From assembly GCA_946886245.1 (NCBI GenBank), contig CAMPIF010000041.1, positions 1 to 15,520 on the forward strand: a stretch of 15,520 nucleotides of DNA, written 5' to 3'. Source of the stretch: Ectopseudomonas composti (GTDB taxonomy: Bacteria; Pseudomonadota; Gammaproteobacteria; Pseudomonadales; Pseudomonadaceae). Shown here piece after piece: positions 7,087 through 15,277 of this stretch. Position 1 is the first letter of the stretch. Every line of letters begins with the position of its first letter. The notes beneath the pieces are model-generated. The model was given only the letters and a program-made list of their open reading frames with translations, was not told the DNA's origin and did no database searches. Made by a program: the position numbers and the translations under genes.

Positions 7087-8103
7087 TCAGAACCCTTCGA
7101 GCACGATCTTGCCCTTGGCCTTGCCGCTCTCCAGCAACGCATGAGCGCGGCGCAGGTTGGCGGCATTGATGGTGCCGAAATGCTCACCGAGGGTGGTCTT
7201 GATCACGCCGGCGTCGACCAGATCGGATACCCGTTCCAGCAGACGATGCTGCTCGATCATGTCTTCGGTCTGGTACAGAGAGCGGGTGAACATCAACTCC
7301 CAATGCAGTGACAGGCGCTTGCGCTTGAGTTGCATCACGTCCAGTGGTTGCAGTGGGTCGTCGATCAGCGCCAGGCGCCCCTGAGGCTCCAGGGATTCGA
7401 CCAGTTGTGCGTAGTGCTGGTCGGTCTGGGTCAGGCTGGCGACATGGGTGACCTGGCCGATGCCAATGCGCGCCAGTTCCTCGCTCAGCGGCTTGCTGTG
7501 ATCGATCACATGATGTGCGCCCAGCTCACGGACCCAGGCCTGGGTTTCCGGGCGCGAGGCAGTGCCGATCACGGTCAGGCCGGTCAGGTGGCGTGCCAGT
7601 TGGGTGAGGATCGAACCAACACCGCCGGCGGCGCCGACGATCAGCAGGCTCTGGCCTTGATCGGCCGAACCCTCGGCAACCTGCAGGCGCTCGAACAGCA
7701 GTTCCCAGGCGGTGATCGCGGTCAGTGGCAGGGCCGCAGCTTCGGCGAATGACAGGCTATTGGGCATATGGCCAACGATGCGTTCATCGACCAGGTGCAG
7801 TTCGCTGTTGGCACCGGCACGGTCGATGGCACCGGCGTAGAACACCCGGTCGCCGGGCTGGAACAGGCTGACTTCGCTGCCCACGGCCTTGACCACGCCG
7901 CTTGCATCCCAGCCCAGCACCTTGGCGGCGCCGTTCTCCGGTTTGACGCCGAGGCGGATCTTGGTATCGACCGGGTTGACCGAGATGGCCCGAACCTCGA
8001 CCAGAAGATCGTGCGGACCCGGAGTGGGTTCGGCCAGTTGCACGTCCTGCAGTGCTTCGGGATGGTCGGCAGGCAGGGATTGGTAGTAAGCGACGGCTTT
8101 CAT
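7087..8103 (-). CDS. Zinc-free MDR-family NAD(P)H oxidoreductase (quinone-oxidoreductase-like)
   Basis: Medium-chain dehydrogenase/reductase of 338 residues, resembling the 'zinc-binding alcohol dehydrogenase family' group that includes quinone oxidoreductase-like enzymes; likely NADPH-dependent reduction of a quinone or enone in the cytoplasm. The GroES-like N-terminal domain has SVNPVDTK (about 42-48), and the Rossmann domain has GAAGGVG at 157-163. There is no cysteine anywhere in the chosen protein, so the Cys ligands of classical catalytic and structural zinc sites are absent. The ATG at 8101-8103 begins MKAVAYYQS, typical of the group, with GAGGA upstream; upstream codons read into the neighbouring gene's end. 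It lies 22 bp after the monooxygenase-like gene and is probably co-transcribed with it. Substrate unknown. Confidence 0.9.
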   Translation of the reverse strand: MKAVAYYQSLPADHPEALQDVQLAEPTPGPHDLLVEVRAISVNPVDTKIRLGVKPENGAAKVLGWDASGVVKAVGSEVSLFQPGDRVFYAGAIDRAGANSELHLVDERIVGHMPNSLSFAEAAALPLTAITAWELLFERLQVAEGSADQGQSLLIVGAAGGVGSILTQLARHLTGLTVIGTASRPETQAWVRELGAHHVIDHSKPLSEELARIGIGQVTHVASLTQTDQHYAQLVESLEPQGRLALIDDPLQPLDVMQLKRKRLSLHWELMFTRSLYQTEDMIEQHRLLERVSDLVDAGVIKTTLGEHFGTINAANLRRAHALLESGKAKGKIVLEGF

Positions 8104-8125
8104 GGAAATTATCCTCTGTGAGAAA

Positions 8126-8419
8126 TCAGGCAAGGGGTTGCAGCGGGAGCAGATCGATGCCCGCAAGCCGCTCACCGAATGCGTTGGTGAAATATAGGAA
8201 ATGGGGCGCTGCGCGATGCTGATCCAATGCCTCGGCGTCGCGCCATTGTTCGATCATCACGAACTGGTGCGGGTCCAGCTTGTTGCGGTGCAGCGCGTAT
8301 TGCAGGCAGCCGGGCTCTGCACAGGTGGCCGTGACCAGACGTTGCAGGCCTGCAGCCACTGCCTCGGCATGACCTGGCAGCGCCTTGATGGTGGCGATCA
8401 GTGTGAGAGCAGTGGTCAT
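8126..8419 (-). CDS. Antibiotic biosynthesis monooxygenase (ABM) domain protein, YgiN-like
   Basis: Small protein of 97 residues with a single ABM ferredoxin-like fold, a family including quinol monooxygenase YgiN and Orf6-type cofactor-free oxygenases. The opening LTLIATIKALPGHAEAV, the central CAEPGCLQYALHRN, then FVMIEQWRDAEALDQHRAAPH follow the usual family order. The ATG at 8417-8419 has AGGAG six bases upstream; an upstream in-frame ATG at 8449 has no such support. It is first in a two-gene operon with the MDR oxidoreductase and divergent from the LysR gene. A quinol/quinone oxidation-reduction pair is a reasonable inference from the pairing. Heme-degrading or non-enzymatic members exist in this fold, so the reaction is unproven. 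Confidence 0.88.
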   Translation of the reverse strand: MTTALTLIATIKALPGHAEAVAAGLQRLVTATCAEPGCLQYALHRNKLDPHQFVMIEQWRDAEALDQHRAAPHFLYFTNAFGERLAGIDLLPLQPLA

Positions 8420-8495
8420 GGCTGGCTCCTGTAGGGGGATTGGAGTCATGCTCGTTTATTTGTGTGGCGAGAAAAAGCGGCGGGTAATAGAGTCT

Positions 8496-8516
8496 CTTTC
8501 ATCATTATTTTGAAAG
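8496..8516. promoter_or_regulatory. LysR-type operator (T-N11-A inverted repeat)
   Basis: CTTTC (8496-8500), 11 bases, then GAAAG (8512-8516) is a perfect five-base inverted repeat with the T-N11-A spacing preferred by LysR regulators. It sits ten bases before the LysR start codon and faces the ABM-oxidoreductase operon. A possible minus-strand -10 CTATTA lies at 8485-8490. Its place suggests autoregulation and control of the divergent operon. Confidence 0.6.
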
Positions 8517-8525
8517 TGAACGACC

Positions 8526-9440
8526 ATGCTGCGTTTCGACGACCTGCAACTCTTCGTGCGTACCGCCGAAACCGGCAGCCTGTCCGCTGCGGCGCGCCTG
8601 CTGGATGTATCGCCAGCGGTGGCCAGCGCCGCCCTCAAGCGTCTGGAGCAGCAACTGCAGGTGCGCCTGCTGGCGCGCTCGACGCGCAGTCTGCGCCTGA
8701 CGCCCGAGGGCGAGCTGTATCTGGTGCATGCCCGGCTGGCGTTGCAGAGCCTGGAGGAGGGACGTCAGCAACTGGTCGGCAGTCAGGAGGGAATCTGCGG
8801 TGTATTGCAGCTGTCGGCGCCCTCGGATCTGGGGCGTAACACGCTGTTGCCGTGGCTCGACGAGTTTCAGGGCGAGCATCCGCAACTGCAACTGCGCCTG
8901 CTGCTGGCAGACCGGGTGACCGACCTGTTTCGTGAGCCGGTGGATATCGCCCTGCGCTACGGCGCGCCGGAGGATTCCAGCCTGGTGGCGCTGCCGGTGG
9001 CAGCGGACAATCGTCGGGTGCTCTGCGCTTCACCTTCCTATCTCGCCCGGCACGGTTCGCCGCAGAGCGTTGAGGAGCTGCATCAGCACAACTGCCTGCT
9101 CTATATGCTGCATGGCCGTGCGTATGATCGCTGGCGCTTTGAGGATGGCAAGCGCGAAGTGCTGATGAACGTAGCGGGCGACCGGGTTTGCGACGATGCC
9201 GATGTCACGCGACGCTGGGCCGTGGCCGGGCGGGGCGTGGTGTACAAGTCCTGGCTGGATGTCGCCGAAGACGTGCACGAAGGACGCCTGCAGGTGCTGC
9301 TGCCGAGCTGGCTGGGCGAGCCGACGCCTTTGTATCTGGTCTGTGCGCACCGTGCCCAACTGAGCAAGGCGGTGCATCTGCTGCGCGAGTTCGTGCAGCT
9401 GCGCTGCCAGCGTCTGCTGGACGCTGCGCCCTGGCGTTAG
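8526..9440 (+). CDS. LysR-family transcriptional regulator
   Basis: DNA-binding regulator of 304 residues. The N-terminal winged helix-turn-helix is clear: LRFDDLQLFVRTAETGSLSA, then SPAVASAALKRLEQQLQVRL and TRSLRLTPEGE, ending about residue 65. The remainder is a periplasmic-binding-protein-like effector domain with CrgA/DmlR-type traits such as LLADRVTDLFREPVDIALRY and VALPVAADNRRVLCASPSYL. The start lacks a strong ribosome site (GAAAGTGA upstream) but the HTH begins right at this ATG. It is divergent from the ABM and MDR oxidoreductase genes with an apparent LysR box between, so these are the likely targets. Effector unknown; an electrophile or quinone would fit the neighbours. Confidence 0.93.
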   Translation: MLRFDDLQLFVRTAETGSLSAAARLLDVSPAVASAALKRLEQQLQVRLLARSTRSLRLTPEGELYLVHARLALQSLEEGRQQLVGSQEGICGVLQLSAPSDLGRNTLLPWLDEFQGEHPQLQLRLLLADRVTDLFREPVDIALRYGAPEDSSLVALPVAADNRRVLCASPSYLARHGSPQSVEELHQHNCLLYMLHGRAYDRWRFEDGKREVLMNVAGDRVCDDADVTRRWAVAGRGVVYKSWLDVAEDVHEGRLQVLLPSWLGEPTPLYLVCAHRAQLSKAVHLLREFVQLRCQRLLDAAPWR

Positions 9441-9533
9441 CACTCGACGCGATATAGCCCCGAGGCACGGTGGTGCTGCGTTACAAGCCGGTTGCATGCG
9501 AGCGTTCATAAGCAGCCTGCGTCTGCCCGAACG

Positions 9534-10313
9534 TTACGTGTGCCTGCCCATTGCCTGGCGGTACTGCTGCGGCGTAAAGCCGGTGAGCTGCTTGAACTTG
9601 CGGCTGAAGGCGCTGTGGTCGGTATAGCCGCATTGCAGGGCGATATCGGTGATGGGCAGATCGGTCAGCAGCAGGCCATGGGCATGCTCAAGGCGGGCCT
9701 TGCTGATCATCTGCCGGGGCGTGAGGTGGAACACGCGCTTGCAGTAGCGCTCCAGCTGGGCGACGGACAGGCCGGCGATCTGCGTCAGCGTCTCCAGGGT
9801 GATGCTTTCGTGGAAATGCTGGCGAATGTGTTCGTCCACGGCGGCCAGGCGCTCGTAGGCGGGATGGCTGGCACTGGCCGACTGCAGGTCCACGGAGATG
9901 CCCATCAGCCCGATGATGCGTCCGTCGCGGTCGTGCAGGGGGCGCTTGTGCGTCAGGCACCAGCCAGGTTCGCGGCTGCCGTAGAGGTGCAGCTCCAACT
10001 GGTCTTCCAGCATCTGGCCCTGTTGCAGAACGCGGCGGTCCTGCTCGGTGTAGCCGGGGCCGAGCTGGGCAGGGAAGACCTCGGCACTGGTCTTGCCCAG
10101 CAGGGGGCGCAGATCCCTCAGCCCACAGCGCTGAACCAGGGTGCGGTTGGCCAGCAGGTAGCGCGCCTGGGTGTCCTTGATGAAGATCACCGCATTGGGG
10201 ATCGCATCCAGCATGGGCAGCAGCAGCCTGGCGCTGCCCAGTAACTCTTCCATGTTCTTCGGACGCGTCTGCTCGCTCTGTGCGAACAGGGCGCCGAGCG
10301 CGTTTCGCGACAT
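9534..10313 (-). CDS. PAS domain-containing AraC-family regulator, likely controls the hydroxyproline operon
   Basis: Transcription factor of 259 residues. The N-terminal half is a PAS sensor domain (about 28-140), opening LLPMLDAIPNAVIFIKD and closing LHDRDGRIIGLMGISVDL. The C-terminal 100 residues are a two-HTH AraC/XylS DNA-binding domain: ITLETLTQIAGLSVAQLERY, then ITDIALQCGYTDHSAFSRKF and the family signature FKQLTGFTPQQYRQ. The ATG at 10311-10313 has a purine-rich GGAGAAAGGAAA leader; 39 upstream in-frame codons are low-complexity and rejected. It is divergent from the permease-led operon, so it is the obvious candidate activator. Whether the PAS pocket senses hydroxyproline itself or a metabolite cannot be told. 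Confidence 0.92.
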   Translation of the reverse strand: MSRNALGALFAQSEQTRPKNMEELLGSARLLLPMLDAIPNAVIFIKDTQARYLLANRTLVQRCGLRDLRPLLGKTSAEVFPAQLGPGYTEQDRRVLQQGQMLEDQLELHLYGSREPGWCLTHKRPLHDRDGRIIGLMGISVDLQSASASHPAYERLAAVDEHIRQHFHESITLETLTQIAGLSVAQLERYCKRVFHLTPRQMISKARLEHAHGLLLTDLPITDIALQCGYTDHSAFSRKFKQLTGFTPQQYRQAMGRHT

Positions 10314-10603
10314 TTTCCTTTCTCCAGCGGTGGGCCCGACCGTCCGGCAGGTTGCCCCAGGGCCATGGCTGCTGTCGAGAGGCACTCGGCGACATCGCGC
10401 GGGATGGGCGCTCTGTGCCGATTTCGTCATGGTGGCCGGGGAAAAGTATCAAGCCCGGGCACCCTGCGCCGGGCCAATCTATGGCCGCTGCAGATGGCGG
10501 GAGATCTTTGCCCGGCTCCTGGCGGGTGCCTGAGTCGCCTCCAGAGCAACACGCTGCAGCAGACTCTCTCCAGCCCATCCAAAACATACAAGAGGGCGGC
10601 ACC
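10314..10603. promoter_or_regulatory. Divergent control region of PAS-AraC gene and hydroxyproline operon
   Basis: This 290-bp region must hold promoters for both directions. The clearest structure is an inverted repeat GCCCGG (10453-10458), ten bases, CCGGGC (10469-10474), a possible regulator site or hairpin. I find no convincing sigma-70 pair; a TGGCGGG...TTTGCC segment near 10494 resembles sigma-54 sites but has GG-to-GC spacing of 12 rather than 10. The permease ribosome site GAGGGCGG is at 10592-10599. Confidence 0.45.
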
Positions 10604-12235
10604 ATGTCTGGAAAGTTCAAGAAACAACTGTCTCTGACGGACCTCACCTTCATTGGCCTGGGGGCCATCTTCGGTTCCGGCTGGCTGTTTGCCGCCAGCC
10701 ACGTCTCCGCCATTGCCGGTCCGGCAGGCATCATCTCCTGGTTTCTCGGCGGCTTCGCGGTGCTGCTGCTGGGCATCATCTATTGCGAGCTGGGCGCGGC
10801 ACTGCCACGTGCCGGTGGGGTGGTGCGCTACCCGGTGTTTTCCCACGGTCCGCTGCTGGGCTACCTGATGGGATTCATCACGCTGATCGCCTTTTCCAGC
10901 CTGGTGGCGATCGAGGTGGTGGCTGCACGTCAGTACGCAGCGGCCTGGTTTCCCGGCCTGACCCAGTCCGGCAGCAGCAATCCGACGCTGCTCGGCTGGT
11001 TGCTGCAATTCGCCTTGCTGTGCCTGTTCTTCTGGCTCAACTACCGCAGCGTGAAAACCTTCGCCCGCGCCAACAACCTGGTCAGCGTATTCAAGTTCAT
11101 CGTGCCACTGCTGGTCATTGGTGTGCTCTTCACCTTCTTCAAGCCCGAGAACTTCCAGGTGCAGGGCTTCGCGCCGTTCGGGCTGGCAGGCATCGAGATG
11201 GCGGTGTCGGCCGGCGGCATCATCTTCGCCTACCTGGGCCTGACGCCGATCATTTCGGTGGCCAGCGAGGTCAAGAATCCGCAGCGCACCATTCCCATCG
11301 CGCTGATCCTCTCGGTGCTGCTCTCCACGGCTATCTATGTGCTGCTGCAGGTGGCGTTTTTGGGCGCCGTGCCGACCGACATGCTGGCCAGCGGCTGGGC
11401 TGGGATCTCCAAGGGGTTCGCCCTGCCGTACCGCGACATCGCGCTGGTGCTCGGGGTGGGCTGGCTGGCCTATCTGGTGGTCGCCGATGCGGTGGTTTCG
11501 CCCAGTGGCTGCGGCAACATCTACATGAATGCGACGCCACGGGTGATCTATGGCTGGGCGCAGACCGGCACCTTTTTCCGCATCTTCACGCGCATCGACG
11601 CCGCCTCTGGCATTCCGCGTCCGGCGCTGTGGCTGACCTTCGCCCTGTCGGTGTTCTGGACCCTGCCGTTCCCCTCCTGGGAAGCGCTGATCAATGTGGT
11701 GTCCGCCGCCCTGGTACTGAGCTATGCGGTCGCCCCGGTCACGGTGGCTGCGCTGCGCCGCAATGCGCCGGACATGCCGCGGCCGTTCCGTGTGCGTGGC
11801 CTGGCGGTGATGGGACCGCTGTCCTTCGTGATTGCCGCGCTGATCGTCTACTGGTCCGGCTGGGGCACCGTGTCCTGGCTGCTGAGCCTGCAGATTGTGA
11901 TGTTCGTGATCTACCTGCTGTGCCGCCGCTTCGTGCCGACCGAGCACCTGAGCCTTGCCCAGCAGGTGCGCTCGTCCGCCTGGCTGATCGGCTTCTACGC
12001 CGTGACGCTGCTGCTTTCCTGGTTGGGCAGCTTTGGCGGGCTGGGAGTGCTCGCTCATCCCTATGACACCCTCAGCGTGGCGCTCTGTGCCCTGGGCATT
12101 TACCACTGGGGCGCAGCCACCGGTGTACCGGCCGAGCTGATTCGCCTGAGCGGCGAAGACGAGAGCGAGGACGGTGATGAAGCGGACGTGGCGCCAGCCT
12201 CGACACTGTTGCCTGACCGCGCCCAGTCGGTATGA
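10604..12235 (+). CDS. APC-superfamily amino-acid permease, likely hydroxyproline/proline uptake
   Basis: Inner-membrane transporter of 543 residues with about 12 or more hydrophobic helices, the first containing GLGAIFGSGWLFAAS, the backbone-binding Gly motif of APC permeases. Other family traits are YCELGAALPRAGGVVRYP after TM2, FAYLGLTPIISVASEVKNPQ in the TM6-TM7 region, and a run of paired helices at the end. The ATG at 10604 is preceded by GAGGGC; the in-frame upstream codons have no membrane character. The C-terminal tail after about residue 510 is cytoplasmic-looking and acidic (SGEDESEDGDEAD). It heads the operon, 18 bp before the reductase gene, so hydroxyproline, or a related imino acid, is the likely substrate by context. 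Sequence alone does not fix specificity. Confidence 0.92.
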   Translation: MSGKFKKQLSLTDLTFIGLGAIFGSGWLFAASHVSAIAGPAGIISWFLGGFAVLLLGIIYCELGAALPRAGGVVRYPVFSHGPLLGYLMGFITLIAFSSLVAIEVVAARQYAAAWFPGLTQSGSSNPTLLGWLLQFALLCLFFWLNYRSVKTFARANNLVSVFKFIVPLLVIGVLFTFFKPENFQVQGFAPFGLAGIEMAVSAGGIIFAYLGLTPIISVASEVKNPQRTIPIALILSVLLSTAIYVLLQVAFLGAVPTDMLASGWAGISKGFALPYRDIALVLGVGWLAYLVVADAVVSPSGCGNIYMNATPRVIYGWAQTGTFFRIFTRIDAASGIPRPALWLTFALSVFWTLPFPSWEALINVVSAALVLSYAVAPVTVAALRRNAPDMPRPFRVRGLAVMGPLSFVIAALIVYWSGWGTVSWLLSLQIVMFVIYLLCRRFVPTEHLSLAQQVRSSAWLIGFYAVTLLLSWLGSFGGLGVLAHPYDTLSVALCALGIYHWGAATGVPAELIRLSGEDESEDGDEADVAPASTLLPDRAQSV

Positions 12236-12253
12236 ACCGGAATGGGTACGACC

Positions 12254-13285
12254 ATGACTGATCTCGTCAATCTCAGCCTCGATCAGGTGCACGCCCTCGC
12301 GTTGCGTGCCCTGACCGTCAACGGCATGGGCCAGGATCACGCCCGTGTCATCGCTGACACCATCACCCAGGGGCAACGCGATGAGTGCCATTCCCACGGC
12401 TTGTACCGCGTGCTGGTGTGCGTGCACTCGCTGCGCTGCGGCAAGGTGGACCCGCTGGCACAGCCTCGCGTGAGTCGCCCGGCACCGGCCATCGTCCGCG
12501 TCGATGCGCAGCGGGGCTATTCGCTGCTGGCCTTGCAGACCGGGCTGCCGCTGTTGCTTGAGCAGGCCCGCGAGCTGGGCGTGGCGGCGCTGGTGATCCG
12601 CAACTGTTTCCACTTCTCCGCGCTGTGGCCAGAGGTGGAAGCCATTGCCGCCGAAGGACTGGTGGGCCTGGCCATGACCCCCAGTCATGCCTGGGTGGCG
12701 CCGGAGGGCGGCAGCCAAGGGGTGTTCGGCACCAATCCGCTGGCATTCTCCTGGCCACGCCAGGGCCGTGAGCCCTTCGTCTTCGACTTCGCCACCAGCG
12801 CCATTGCCCGAGGGGATATCGAGCTGCATGCGCGCCAGGGCAAACCGATTCCCCTGGGCTGGGGACTGGATGCCGACGGGCAGCCCAGCACCGAAGCACG
12901 CGCCGTACTGCAGGGCGCCATGCAGACCTTCGGCGGTCACAAGGGCTCGGCCCTGGCGGCGATGATCGAACTCATGGCCGGGGCACTGATTGGTGACCTG
13001 ACCAGTGCCGAGTCGCTGGCGTTCGACGCCGGCGCCGGGGCGACGCCCTGCCATGGCGAACTGCTGCTGGCGTTCGATCCGGCGCGTTTTCTGGGCAGTG
13101 AGCTGGAAGCCGGACGACAGCGCGCCGAGGCCCTGTTCAGCGCCATTACCGAGCAGGGCGCACGTTTGCCCTCACAGCGTCGTTTCGCGGCCCGCCAGCG
13201 CAGCCGACAGGCCGGCGTCCGGGTGAGCCGAACGCTGCTGGACGATATCCAACGGCTGATCGATCAGCCCCATTCCCTGACCTGA
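12254..13285 (+). CDS. Ldh2-family cyclic ketimine reductase (pyrroline/piperideine-2-carboxylate reductase type)
   Basis: NAD(P)H-dependent oxidoreductase of 343 residues in the malate/L-lactate/sulfolactate dehydrogenase-like (Ldh2) family. It most resembles the DpkA/LhpD branch, which reduces delta1-pyrroline-2-carboxylate and delta1-piperideine-2-carboxylate. Family motifs in order: [13 protein letters not shown] (about 40-52, with the Ser-His pair), [57 protein letters not shown] and [18 protein letters not shown]. The ATG at 12254 is chosen because GGAATGGG precedes it; ATG 12242 is possible. It lies between permease and epimerase, so it may reduce cyclic imines made from proline or hydroxyproline isomers. 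Plain malate/lactate dehydrogenase activity is the less likely alternative. Confidence 0.88.
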   Translation: MTDLVNLSLDQVHALALRALTVNGMGQDHARVIADTITQGQRDECHSHGLYRVLVCVHSLRCGKVDPLAQPRVSRPAPAIVRVDAQRGYSLLALQTGLPLLLEQARELGVAALVIRNCFHFSALWPEVEAIAAEGLVGLAMTPSHAWVAPEGGSQGVFGTNPLAFSWPRQGREPFVFDFATSAIARGDIELHARQGKPIPLGWGLDADGQPSTEARAVLQGAMQTFGGHKGSALAAMIELMAGALIGDLTSAESLAFDAGAGATPCHGELLLAFDPARFLGSELEAGRQRAEALFSAITEQGARLPSQRRFAARQRSRQAGVRVSRTLLDDIQRLIDQPHSLT

Positions 13286-13296
13286 CGGACCTGGCC

Positions 13297-14223
13297 ATGA
13301 AGCGTATCCATGTCATCGATTCCCACACTGGCGGCGAACCCACGCGCCTGGTCATAGACGGTTTTCCCGATCTGGCCGGCAGCACCCTGGCGGAGCAGCG
13401 TGACACCTTGCGCGAGCAGCACGACCGCTGGCGCCGTGCCTGTCTGCTGGAGCCGCGCGGCAACGACGTGCTGGTGGGCGCGCTGTACCGTCCGCCGGTT
13501 TCGCCCGGCGCAACCTGCGGGGTGATCTTCTTCAACAACGCCGGTTACCTCGGCATGTGCGGCCACGGCACCATCGGCCTGGTGGCGTCCTTGCAGTACC
13601 TGGGCCTGATGGCGCCCGGCGAGCACCGCATCGACACCCCGGTGGGCACCGTCAGCGCCACGCTGCACGAGGACGGCAGTGTCACCCTCGGCAATGTGCC
13701 GGCCTATCGCTATCGCCGTCAGGTGCCGGTGGACGTGCCGGGACACGGTGTGGTCCACGGCGACATCGCCTGGGGCGGCAACTGGTTCTTCCTGGTCAAC
13801 GACCACGGCCAGACCCTGCGCCTGGACAATGTCGATGCCCTCAGCGCATACACCTGGGCGCTGTTGCAGGCCCTGGAGGCACAGGGCATCAGCGGCGAGG
13901 GCGGAGCGCCTATCGACCATATCGAGTTGTTCGCCGAGGACGACGAGGCGCACAGCCGCAACTTCGTCCTGTGTCCCGGCAAGGCTTATGACCGTTCGCC
14001 CTGTGGCACTGGAACCAGCGCCAAGCTCGCCTGCCTCGCCGCAGACGGCAAGCTCGCTGCCGGGCAGACCTGGGTCCAGGCCAGCATCACCGGCAGTCGC
14101 TTCGAAGGGCGCTACCAATGGGAGGGCGAGCGCATTCGTCCCTTCATCACGGGCCGCGCCCACCTGACCGCCGACAACACCCTGCTCATCGATGAGCAGG
14201 ACCCTTTCGCCTGGGGCATCTGA
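13297..14223 (+). CDS. lhpA: 4-hydroxyproline 2-epimerase (proline racemase family)
   Basis: Cofactor-independent enzyme of 308 residues that inverts C2 of trans-4-hydroxy-L-proline to cis-4-hydroxy-D-proline, the first step of bacterial hydroxyproline breakdown. Both catalytic cysteines are present: Cys88 in MCGHGTIG and Cys236 in [11 protein letters not shown], with His90 and Asp232 in the usual places. The two-Cys arrangement argues against the dehydratase branch, which replaces one Cys with Thr or Ser. The N-terminus [16 protein letters not shown] is typical of the epimerases. The gene begins 11 bp after the reductase stop and has only a weak ribosome site, which suggests coupled translation. 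Proline racemase activity is possible, but the neighbours favour hydroxyproline. Confidence 0.95.
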   Translation: MKRIHVIDSHTGGEPTRLVIDGFPDLAGSTLAEQRDTLREQHDRWRRACLLEPRGNDVLVGALYRPPVSPGATCGVIFFNNAGYLGMCGHGTIGLVASLQYLGLMAPGEHRIDTPVGTVSATLHEDGSVTLGNVPAYRYRRQVPVDVPGHGVVHGDIAWGGNWFFLVNDHGQTLRLDNVDALSAYTWALLQALEAQGISGEGGAPIDHIELFAEDDEAHSRNFVLCPGKAYDRSPCGTGTSAKLACLAADGKLAAGQTWVQASITGSRFEGRYQWEGERIRPFITGRAHLTADNTLLIDEQDPFAWGI

Positions 14224-14267
14224 GCCCCCTTCGCCCCATTTTCAATCCCTGCTCAAGGAGCGACAGC

Positions 14268-15215
14268 ATGAATATCGATATCTTCCGTGGCTGCATTCCC
14301 GCCCTCATGACGCCCTGCACCGAGACGCGTCAACCCGACTACGATGCCCTGGTCGCCAAGGGCCGCGAACTGATCCAGGCCGGTATGAGCGCCGTGGTCT
14401 ACTGCGGCTCCATGGGTGACTGGCCGCTGCTCAGTGAGGCGCAACGTCAGGAAGGGGTGGCGCGTCTGGTGCAGGCTGGCGTGCCCACCATCGTCGGCAC
14501 GGGGGCGGTGAGTAGCCGTGAGGCGGTATCGCATGCCGCCCACGCAGCCAGGGTGGGTGCCCACGGGCTGATGGTGATTCCGCGCCTGCTCTCCCGTGCG
14601 GCCTCGCCGGCGGCGCAGAAGGCGCACTTCAGCGCCGTGCTGCAGGCGGCGCCGGAGCTGCCTTCGGTCATCTACAACAGCCCGTATTACAGCTTCTCCA
14701 CCCGCGCCGATCTGTTCTTCGAACTGCGCGGGCAGCACCGCAACCTGATCGGCTTCAAGGAGTTCGGTGGCGCGGCCGACATGCGCTACGCCGCCGAGCA
14801 CATCACCTGCCGCGATGACGACGTGATTCTCATGGCCGGTGTCGACACCCAGGTGTTCCATGGTTACGTCAACTGCAACGCCACCGGCACCATCACCGGC
14901 ATCGGTAACGTGCTGCCCCGTGAAGTGCTGCAACTGGTCGCTCTGAGTCGTCAGGCTGCCAGTGGCGACGCGCGCGCACGGCGCCTGGCCCTGGAGCTGA
15001 GTGCTGCGCTGGAGGTGCTCTCGTCCTTCGACGAAGGCTGCGATCTGGTGCTGTTCTACAAGTACCTGATGGTGCTCAACGGCGACCGCGAGTACCGCTT
15101 GCACTTCAACGAGAGCGATGCCCTCAGCGACTCCCAGCGCCGCTATGCCGAGCAGCAGTACAGCCTGTTCCGCCAGTGGTATGCCAACTGGACTGCCGAA
15201 CACGACCTCGCCTGA
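14268..15215 (+). CDS. lhpC: DapA-family 1-pyrroline-4-hydroxy-2-carboxylate deaminase
   Basis: Schiff-base enzyme of 315 residues in the dihydrodipicolinate synthase/N-acetylneuraminate lyase superfamily. In this context it should convert delta1-pyrroline-4-hydroxy-2-carboxylate to alpha-ketoglutarate semialdehyde plus ammonia. The catalytic Lys164 is in IGFKEFGG and the partner Tyr136 in VIYNSPYY. The usual GTTGE substrate loop of DapA is GSMGDW here, as expected for a member outside the lysine pathway. The start has a strong AAGGAG seven bases upstream. It lies 44 bp after the epimerase and before an aldehyde dehydrogenase, the classic order of hydroxyproline clusters. A different aldolase/lyase substrate cannot be excluded, but the neighbourhood is strong. 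Confidence 0.93.
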   Translation: MNIDIFRGCIPALMTPCTETRQPDYDALVAKGRELIQAGMSAVVYCGSMGDWPLLSEAQRQEGVARLVQAGVPTIVGTGAVSSREAVSHAAHAARVGAHGLMVIPRLLSRAASPAAQKAHFSAVLQAAPELPSVIYNSPYYSFSTRADLFFELRGQHRNLIGFKEFGGAADMRYAAEHITCRDDDVILMAGVDTQVFHGYVNCNATGTITGIGNVLPREVLQLVALSRQAASGDARARRLALELSAALEVLSSFDEGCDLVLFYKYLMVLNGDREYRLHFNESDALSDSQRRYAEQQYSLFRQWYANWTAEHDLA

Positions 15216-15224
15216 GTTCGCCCG

Positions 15225-15250
15225 CCCCGCCTGCCATAGGCACGGCGGGG
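15225..15250 (+). other. Stem-loop between deaminase and aldehyde dehydrogenase genes
   Basis: CCCCGCC (15225-15231) pairs with GGCGGGG (15244-15250), and the inner TGCC/GGCA also pair around an ATA loop with one unpaired C at 15243, giving an 11-pair stem. No T-run follows, and the next gene starts 27 bp later with its own TAAGGA site. It is more likely an RNA-processing, stabilising or attenuating hairpin than an operon-ending terminator. Confidence 0.7.
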
Positions 15251-15277
15251 CCAACCCCTGAACGCTAAGGATGCACC

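Noticed and set aside
9441..9533. Terminator between the convergent LysR and PAS-AraC genes
   Set aside because: No stem-loop with T-run could be found in these 93 bases.
10494..10512. Sigma-54-like TGGCGGG...TTTGCC upstream of the permease
   Set aside because: The GG and GC elements are 12 bases apart instead of the required 10.
10581..10593. A-rich stretch AAAACATACAAGA near the permease ribosome site as a Hfq/Crc repression motif
   Set aside because: Position is attractive for catabolite control, but it does not fit AANAANAA in any register.
10427..13054. Open frame of 875 codons on the minus strand opposite the permease and reductase genes
   Set aside because: Antisense frame of two clear protein families in high-GC DNA; its product is rich in Gln, His, Gly and Arg with no recognisable domain.
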